Part shown: one piece after another, positions 59,664 through 64,000 of the stretch
How the letters are laid out: each line of letters opens with the position of its first letter
How positions within the stretch are numbered: position 1 is the first letter of the stretch
Origin: Gammaproteobacteria bacterium
GTDB lineage: Bacteria; Gemmatimonadota; Gemmatimonadetes; Longimicrobiales; Gaopeijiaceae
NCBI GenBank assembly: GCA_028820325.1
Contig: JAPPJO010000038.1
Coordinates: 1 to 64,000, forward strand
Length of the DNA: 64,000 nt
Direction of reading: 5' to 3'
Position numbers and translations under genes: made by a program
Notes under the pieces: generated by a model
The model's input: only the letters and a program-made list of their open reading frames with translations
Database searches by the model: none
What the model was told of the DNA's origin: nothing

Positions 59664-60563
59664 CTAAACCGACGGCCCGGACTCCGCTTCCCCGCGGGAG
59701 CGGATCGTCTCGACCCGTTCGGCCAGCCGGGCGTCTCCCAGCGATTCGGCGACGCGCTCGAAGCCGGGGGTCGCTCCGCTCCAGCGGAGTTCATCGAGGT
59801 TGCCGAACAGCGAGGCGTCATCCCGCAGGGTGGCCAGATCCCGGAACAGCAACGCGTCCCGCCATCCGGTGCGGAGATTCTCCTGCAGCCTCGGCGCGCC
59901 CCGCACGGCGACGCCCCAGGGCAGGCTCCGGAGCGGGATGGCCTCCAGGTGCCCGTAGTGAGCGAGCACCGCGGAGGTCGACTTGGCGCCCCAGCCCGGG
60001 ATGCCCGGGAACCCGTCCGCGCTGTCGCCCACCAGCGCCAGGTAGTCGGGGATGGAGGCCGGCCGCACCCCGAACTTGTCCACCACCCCGTCTTCGTCGC
60101 GCAGTGCGCGCTGCCGCCGGTCGAACTGGACGATGCGCGTCCCCGAGACGCACTGGCTGAGGTCCTTGTCGGGCGTGCAGATGAAGACTCGCTCCACCGC
60201 CGGGTCCGCGCCCGCCAGCCGGGCCGCCGAGGCAAGCCCGTCGTCGGCTTCCAATTCGATCATCGGCCATACCGCGACCCCCATCGCCGCCAGTGCGCCT
60301 TCAAACGGGTGAAACTGCGCCCAGAGCGCGGGATCGATGCCCGCCGAGCTCTTGTAGCCCGGCCACAGGTCGTTTCGGAACGACTCGATGACGTGATCGG
60401 TGGCGACCCCGATGTGCGTGACGCCCGCCTCCAGCATGCCCAGCAGGGAGTGCAGCACGCCAACGAGAGCGCCCACCTCGCGGCCCGCCCGGTCTTCCCG
60501 GGACGGGACCGCGTAGAAGTGGCGGAACAGCTCGTAGGTGCCGTCGATGAGGTGGACGTTCAC
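59664..60563 (-). CDS. 5'-3' exonuclease domain protein (Pol I N-domain / FEN-like)
   Basis: A 299-residue stand-alone flap nuclease. GTG 60563 begins VHLIDGTYELFRHFYAVPS, the expected first strand with a metal Asp. Later acidic residues are in GVATDHVIESFRND near residue 60, ELEADDGLASAARLAG near residue 113, CTPDKDLSQCV near residue 135, and the helix-hairpin-helix DSADGFPGIPGWGAKSTSAVLAHYG near residues 185-210 binds DNA. These match the N-terminal domain of DNA polymerase I. It may process Okazaki-fragment primers or flaps. No Shine-Dalgarno is seen at the start. Confidence 0.85.
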   Translation of the reverse strand: MNVHLIDGTYELFRHFYAVPSREDRAGREVGALVGVLHSLLGMLEAGVTHIGVATDHVIESFRNDLWPGYKSSAGIDPALWAQFHPFEGALAAMGVAVWPMIELEADDGLASAARLAGADPAVERVFICTPDKDLSQCVSGTRIVQFDRRQRALRDEDGVVDKFGVRPASIPDYLALVGDSADGFPGIPGWGAKSTSAVLAHYGHLEAIPLRSLPWGVAVRGAPRLQENLRTGWRDALLFRDLATLRDDASLFGNLDELRWSGATPGFERVAESLGDARLAERVETIRSRGEAESGPSV

Positions 60564-60786
60564 GGGCGGTCGGATGTTCGGGGGCCGGGCGATCGTGAAG
60601 GGGAACCATGCGGGCTGGACGGTCCGGTGCGCAATTGCGCGCCCATCGACTACAACCCGGTCCCCGATTGACACGCGATTCCGGGCGCAGCCTTATTGAC
60701 GAAGGGACTCTGATGCCACAGGGCCCTGGTGTGCGCAGCATCCCCCCGATGTGCGGCATCGCTCGATCAGTAGAGGAGGTATCGAC

Positions 60787-62121
60787 ATGCATGCTCCCGC
60801 CCCCCGAACCATTCTCGCCGCGTCATGGCTGGCCATCGCCGGCCTTGCCCTGCCGCAGGACATGGACGCCCAGGTGCCGCCGCAGCGCACCACCGCCTTC
60901 GTCAATGCGAACGTCGTGCCCATGGACCGCGAGGGCGTGCTCGCCGATCATACGGTCGTCGTCTCCAATGGGCGCATCGTGGACATGGGCCCGTCGGCAT
61001 CGGTCGACCCGCCCGCCGGCGCCATGGTCATCGACGCCGCCGGAAAGTATCTCATGCCCGGCCTCGCAGAGATGCACGGGCACATGCCCGGCGGCAACAT
61101 CGAGGAAACGGTGATGTTCCTCTACGTGGCCAACGGCGTCACCACGGTGCGCGGCATGCTGGGACAGGACGGGCATCTGGCATTGCGCGAGCGGGCCAAC
61201 GCCGGGGAGATCGTCGCGCCGACGCTCTACATGGCCGGCCCGAGCTTCAATGACGGGAGCGTGAACTCCCCCGCGGAGGCGGAGCAGCAGGTACGTCGGC
61301 AGAAGCGTGAGGGTTGGGATCTGCTGAAGATCCATCCGGGACCCACGCTCGACGAATACAACGCCATGGCGGTCACTGCCCAGGAGGTGGGGATCCGCTT
61401 CGCCGGACATGTGCCGGCAGATGTGGGGCTCGAGCATGCCATCCTCATGGGCCAGGAGACCTTCGACCACCTCGACGGCTACATCGAGTTCCTGGACGCC
61501 TTCGAGGGCGAGGTCGATGAGGACCGGCTCGAGTACATCGTGCAGCTGACCCGCGACGCGGGCGCCTGGGTGGTCCCCACCATGGTCCTCTGGGAGGTCG
61601 GCATCATCGGCCGGGGCGATGCCGCCGAAATGGCGCGCTACCCTGAGATGCGCTACTGGCCCGGATTCCAGGTGGAGGGTTGGGAGGGCCGACAGCGGGC
61701 CGCGGCATCCCGGACCAGCCCCGAGCGGGCGGCGCAGTGGGCCGCGAACCGCAATCGGGTGCTGAAGGCGCTGTCGGACGGGGATGCCGGCATCCTCCTG
61801 GGGACCGATTCGCCCCAGATCTTCAGCGTGCCGGGTTTCTCGATCCATCGCGAGCTGAAGGCGATGGCCGACGCGGGGATGTCCGCCTGGGAGATCCTGG
61901 TCAGCGGGACCCGCAACGTGGGCGAATACTTCCAGGGTAGGGACTCGTTCGGCACGGTGGCGGTCGGGCGGCGCGCGGATCTTCTGCTGCTGAACGCGAA
62001 TCCGCTGTCCGACGTGGCCAACGTGGCCGACCGCGCGGGGGTCATGTTCCGTGGCCGCTGGCTGGCCGAAGAGGAAATCCAGAGAAGGTTGGAGGAGATC
62101 GCGGATGAGATGGGGAACTGA
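60787..62121 (+). CDS. Exported amidohydrolase
   Basis: A 444-residue enzyme with a signal peptide (LAASWLAIAGLALPQDMDAQ). ATG 60787 has AGGAGG 7 bases upstream. Metal ligands in order: AEMHGHMPG (HxH) near residue 99, LLKIHPGPT near residue 183, AGHVPADVG near residue 218, FDHLDGY near residue 236 and LGTDSPQIF near residue 344. The spacing fits the imidazolonepropionase-like group. A TTGACA sits 120 bases upstream with a weak -10. It lies ahead of a serine hydrolase gene in the same orientation, 19 bases apart, and the two may be co-transcribed. Confidence 0.88.
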   Translation: MHAPAPRTILAASWLAIAGLALPQDMDAQVPPQRTTAFVNANVVPMDREGVLADHTVVVSNGRIVDMGPSASVDPPAGAMVIDAAGKYLMPGLAEMHGHMPGGNIEETVMFLYVANGVTTVRGMLGQDGHLALRERANAGEIVAPTLYMAGPSFNDGSVNSPAEAEQQVRRQKREGWDLLKIHPGPTLDEYNAMAVTAQEVGIRFAGHVPADVGLEHAILMGQETFDHLDGYIEFLDAFEGEVDEDRLEYIVQLTRDAGAWVVPTMVLWEVGIIGRGDAAEMARYPEMRYWPGFQVEGWEGRQRAAASRTSPERAAQWAANRNRVLKALSDGDAGILLGTDSPQIFSVPGFSIHRELKAMADAGMSAWEILVSGTRNVGEYFQGRDSFGTVAVGRRADLLLLNANPLSDVANVADRAGVMFRGRWLAEEEIQRRLEEIADEMGN

Positions 62122-62140
62122 GCCGAGGGATCGGCGCCGG

Positions 62141-63328
62141 ATGGTGCGCGGAGCCACTGCTTTGTCAGGTCGTCTGTCAATAATGACAATGACTTACGCA
62201 ACCGTCTTGCTGCTCGCACCATTTCTCGGTGCGAGTCCGGCCTTTGCCCAGAACGTCGACGCCGACGCGTGGAACGCCGCCATCTCCCGCTTCGAACAGA
62301 AGATGGAGGCGCAGGTGGCGGCCGACGATGTCGGCGGGGTCAGCGCGGCCGTTGCGAGGGGCAGCGACGTTGTATGGGCCCGGGCCTTCGGTTGGGCCGA
62401 CCGCGACCGCCGCATCCGGGCCGGGGTGGGCTCCATCTACCGGACGGGCTCCATCTCCAAGACCGTCACCGCCGTGGCGATGATGCGGGCGGTGGAGCGG
62501 GGCTTCATCGACCTCGACCAGCCGCTGAGCGAGATCTTTCCGGCGACCGCCCGGTTCCCCGGGGCGATGGCGGGCGCTCCGGCGCCAACCGTGCGTCAGT
62601 TCGCAAGCCACACCTCCGGGCTGGTGCGCGAGCCCGATTGGGACATCGCCGCCTCCGGGCCCATCGGAATCTGGCAGGAGCGCGTCGTCGAATCGATTCC
62701 GCTGAGCCGCTTTCAGAACGCGCCGGGAGCGGAGTACTCCTATTCCAACATCGGCTACGGCACGCTGGGGCTGGCCGTGGCGAGGGCCGTGGGGCGGCCC
62801 TTCATGGAGTTCGTCGAAGAGGACGTCTTTCAGCCGCTGGGCATGACCAGTTCCACCTTCGTCATCGGACCCGAACTCGCGCCCCGGCTGACCGTCGGCT
62901 ACGTGAACCGGGGCGACGGAAACCCGGACCCGGAGCAGCCGACCCGCGAGCACGCCGGCCGCGGCTACAAGGTGCCCAACGGGGGCGTCTACTCGACCGT
63001 CGGCGACCTGGCCCGCTTCATGGGCGCGCTGCAGGGAAGGGCATCGCCCGCGATCCTCTCCGATGAGAGCGTCGCGGAGATGAGCCGGGTTCACACGCCC
63101 GAGGACCCCGACAACGGCTATGGCCTCGGCGTGATGATCCGCACCACGGACGACGGAGCCCGGCTCATCGGTCACTCGGGTTCGGTGGCCGGCTACAACG
63201 CCTACATGCTCTTCGAGCCGGAGTCGGGGCTCGGCGTGGTGTTGCTCCGCAACTACAACCAGGGCCAGGCCAGCCTGGGCGCGGCGGGACAGGAACTCCT
63301 CGTGGAGCTGCTGGGAGCGCTGCGCTGA
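62141..63328 (+). CDS. Exported serine hydrolase (beta-lactamase class C family)
   Basis: A 395-residue enzyme. ATG 62141 has GAGGG upstream and gives an Arg-containing N-region before the hydrophobic stretch ending SPAFAQ; ATG 62183 or 62189 would give a very short N-region without a ribosome site. Catalytic boxes are SISK (SxxK) near residue 110, YSNIGY (YxN) near residue 205 and GHSGSVAGY near residue 345. It lacks the extra C-terminal domain seen in the paralogue at 8.3-9.9 kb. Likely acts on peptides or esters in the periplasm. Confidence 0.88.
   Translation: MVRGATALSGRLSIMTMTYATVLLLAPFLGASPAFAQNVDADAWNAAISRFEQKMEAQVAADDVGGVSAAVARGSDVVWARAFGWADRDRRIRAGVGSIYRTGSISKTVTAVAMMRAVERGFIDLDQPLSEIFPATARFPGAMAGAPAPTVRQFASHTSGLVREPDWDIAASGPIGIWQERVVESIPLSRFQNAPGAEYSYSNIGYGTLGLAVARAVGRPFMEFVEEDVFQPLGMTSSTFVIGPELAPRLTVGYVNRGDGNPDPEQPTREHAGRGYKVPNGGVYSTVGDLARFMGALQGRASPAILSDESVAEMSRVHTPEDPDNGYGLGVMIRTTDDGARLIGHSGSVAGYNAYMLFEPESGLGVVLLRNYNQGQASLGAAGQELLVELLGALR
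62175..62188 (+). other. Inverted repeat TGTCA-ATAA-TGACA near the serine hydrolase start
   Basis: A 5-bp inverted repeat within an AT-rich patch in the signal-peptide codons. It resembles the TGTCA/TGACA half-sites of the palindrome before the ArsR-type gene at 24.5 kb. Could be chance. Confidence 0.25.
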
Positions 63329-63329
63329 G

Positions 63330-64000
63330 TCAGCCCGCGTCGAACAGGCGCATCTGACCGCCCCGCTCGGGCCTGCGGAACCCGTCGGTCGCCAGCTCGT
63401 ACGATCGCCGCTTCAGCCCGAGCTTGCGGCAACTGACCCGGAAGAGGTTGCCCAGATGCTCGGCGAAGGGGCCCCTCCCTCGCCCACGCCGCCCGAAACG
63501 GGAGTCGTAGAGCCTCCCGCCGTGCGCTTCCCTGAGCCGGCCGAGCACCTTCTTGCGCCGGTCAGGGAAGTGCTGCTCGAGCCATTCGGCGAACAGTTCC
63601 TTCACTCCGAGAGGGAGCCGCAGCATCATCACCCCCGCGTGCGAAGCGCCAGCCTCGCGCGCAGCGCCGAGAATCTCCGGAAGCTCGTGGTCGTTCAGTC
63701 CCGGGATCAGCGGGGCCACGTTGACCCCCACGGGGACTCCGGCGTCCGCCAGTGCCCGCACCGCCGCCAGCCTGCGGGCGGGAATCGAGGTTCTCGGTTC
63801 CATCACCCGGCGGAGATCCTTGCGCAGCGTCGTGATCGACAGCGTAACCATCGCCGTCCCATGCTCCGCCATGCGCGAGAGGATGTCGACGTCCCTCGCC
63901 ACCAGGTAGTTCTTCGTGACGATCGACACCGGATGCCGGCACTCGAGCAGCACCTCCAGGCAGGCGCGCGTGATTCCCAGCCGGCGCTCCACCGGCTGGT
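63330..64000 (-). CDS. Radical SAM protein (PA0069-like), C-terminal part; gene runs off the window
   Basis: About 220 residues are visible; the N-terminus with the iron-sulphur cluster Cys motif lies beyond base 64000. The frame opens QPVERRLGITRACLEVLLECRHPVSIVTKN, where PA0069-type radical SAM proteins have YQPxER after the cluster, followed by VTLSITTLRKDLRRVMEPRTS and GVNVAPLIPGLND. These are the middle and later strands of the radical SAM barrel. The end is basic. Its stop is one base past the stop of the serine hydrolase gene on the other strand. The family's reaction is not established. Confidence 0.8.
   Translation of the reverse strand, partial: QPVERRLGITRACLEVLLECRHPVSIVTKNYLVARDVDILSRMAEHGTAMVTLSITTLRKDLRRVMEPRTSIPARRLAAVRALADAGVPVGVNVAPLIPGLNDHELPEILGAAREAGASHAGVMMLRLPLGVKELFAEWLEQHFPDRRKKVLGRLREAHGGRLYDSRFGRRGRGRGPFAEHLGNLFRVSCRKLGLKRRSYELATDGFRRPERGGQMRLFDAG

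Overview
The window is GC-rich and densely coded. It holds about 55 protein genes, no rRNA, tRNA, CRISPR array or recognisable insertion sequence, and no stretch over 300 bases without a gene. The gene mix suggests a Gemmatimonadota-like heterotroph, possibly from a marine or host-associated lineage: 6-bladed beta-propeller lipoproteins carrying a GPGEF-type repeat, a TonB-dependent receptor with an N-terminal carboxypeptidase-regulatory-like domain, exported serine hydrolases, and many amidohydrolases. This taxonomic reading is inference from protein flavour, not from a marker gene.

Layout. (1) 0.2-3.6 kb: an Rpn-type nuclease, then a minus-strand trio of overlapping genes (AbiEi-like PD-(D/E)XK/wHTH protein, an 80-aa unknown, an Mrr-like nuclease) behind one promoter; this looks like a small defence or toxin-antitoxin island. 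(2) 3.8-8.3 kb: a complete tripartite tricarboxylate transporter (TctC-TctB-TctA) fused by overlaps to an MmgE/PrpD protein. (3) 8.3-13.1 kb, minus strand: exported serine hydrolase, an Erm-type 23S rRNA methyltransferase with a possible leader-peptide attenuator, and two genes that each carry a frameshift. (4) 13.3-23.8 kb: a catabolic cluster with a peptide-type ABC importer (two permeases, two ATPases, no binding protein) around a TIM-barrel-like unknown, an amidohydrolase, an aminotransferase, a Gfo/Idh/MocA oxidoreductase and an FAD-linked sugar-lactone-type oxidase. (5) 23.8-28.1 kb: ICMT-like membrane methyltransferase with a very AT-rich start, ArsR-type regulator with a palindromic operator coupled to an SRPBCC protein, EamA exporter, threonine-dehydratase-like enzyme. 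(6) 28.1-33.6 kb: beta-propeller lipoprotein, amidase plus Tat lipoprotein, PaaK-like ligase, VapBC. (7) 33.7-38.3 kb, minus strand: an NCS2 nucleobase permease with a degenerate HATPase-like tail, followed by a TRAP transporter (DctP-DctQ-DctM), all joined by TGATG overlaps. (8) 38.5-47.1 kb: 2-hydroxyacid dehydrogenase, DUF819 membrane protein, SDR, a compact aminotransferase-like protein that lacks the catalytic lysine, an intact aminotransferase, Prx6-type peroxiredoxin, dihydropyrimidinase-like enzyme and a kynureninase-like enzyme. (9) 47.1-52.1 kb, minus strand: histidine phosphatase, then an amidohydrolase / duplicated VOC / Ldh / AstE-like operon. (10) 52.3-64 kb: ABC exporter, TonB-dependent receptor, metal-dependent hydrolase, tryptophan 2,3-dioxygenase with a small partner gene, 5'-3' exonuclease, amidohydrolase, serine hydrolase and a truncated radical SAM gene at the right edge.

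Taken together the window describes scavenging of small organic nitrogen and carboxylic compounds: four importer families and one nucleobase permease, each linked to hydrolases, PLP enzymes and dehydrogenases. The items most worth following up are the putative erm attenuator, the pseudo-aminotransferase coupled to its active paralogue, the AbiEi-like/unknown/Mrr trio, the NCS2-HATPase fusion in a TRAP operon, and several genes whose best-supported start codon is unusual (ATC, CTG) or sits almost at the predicted transcript start.
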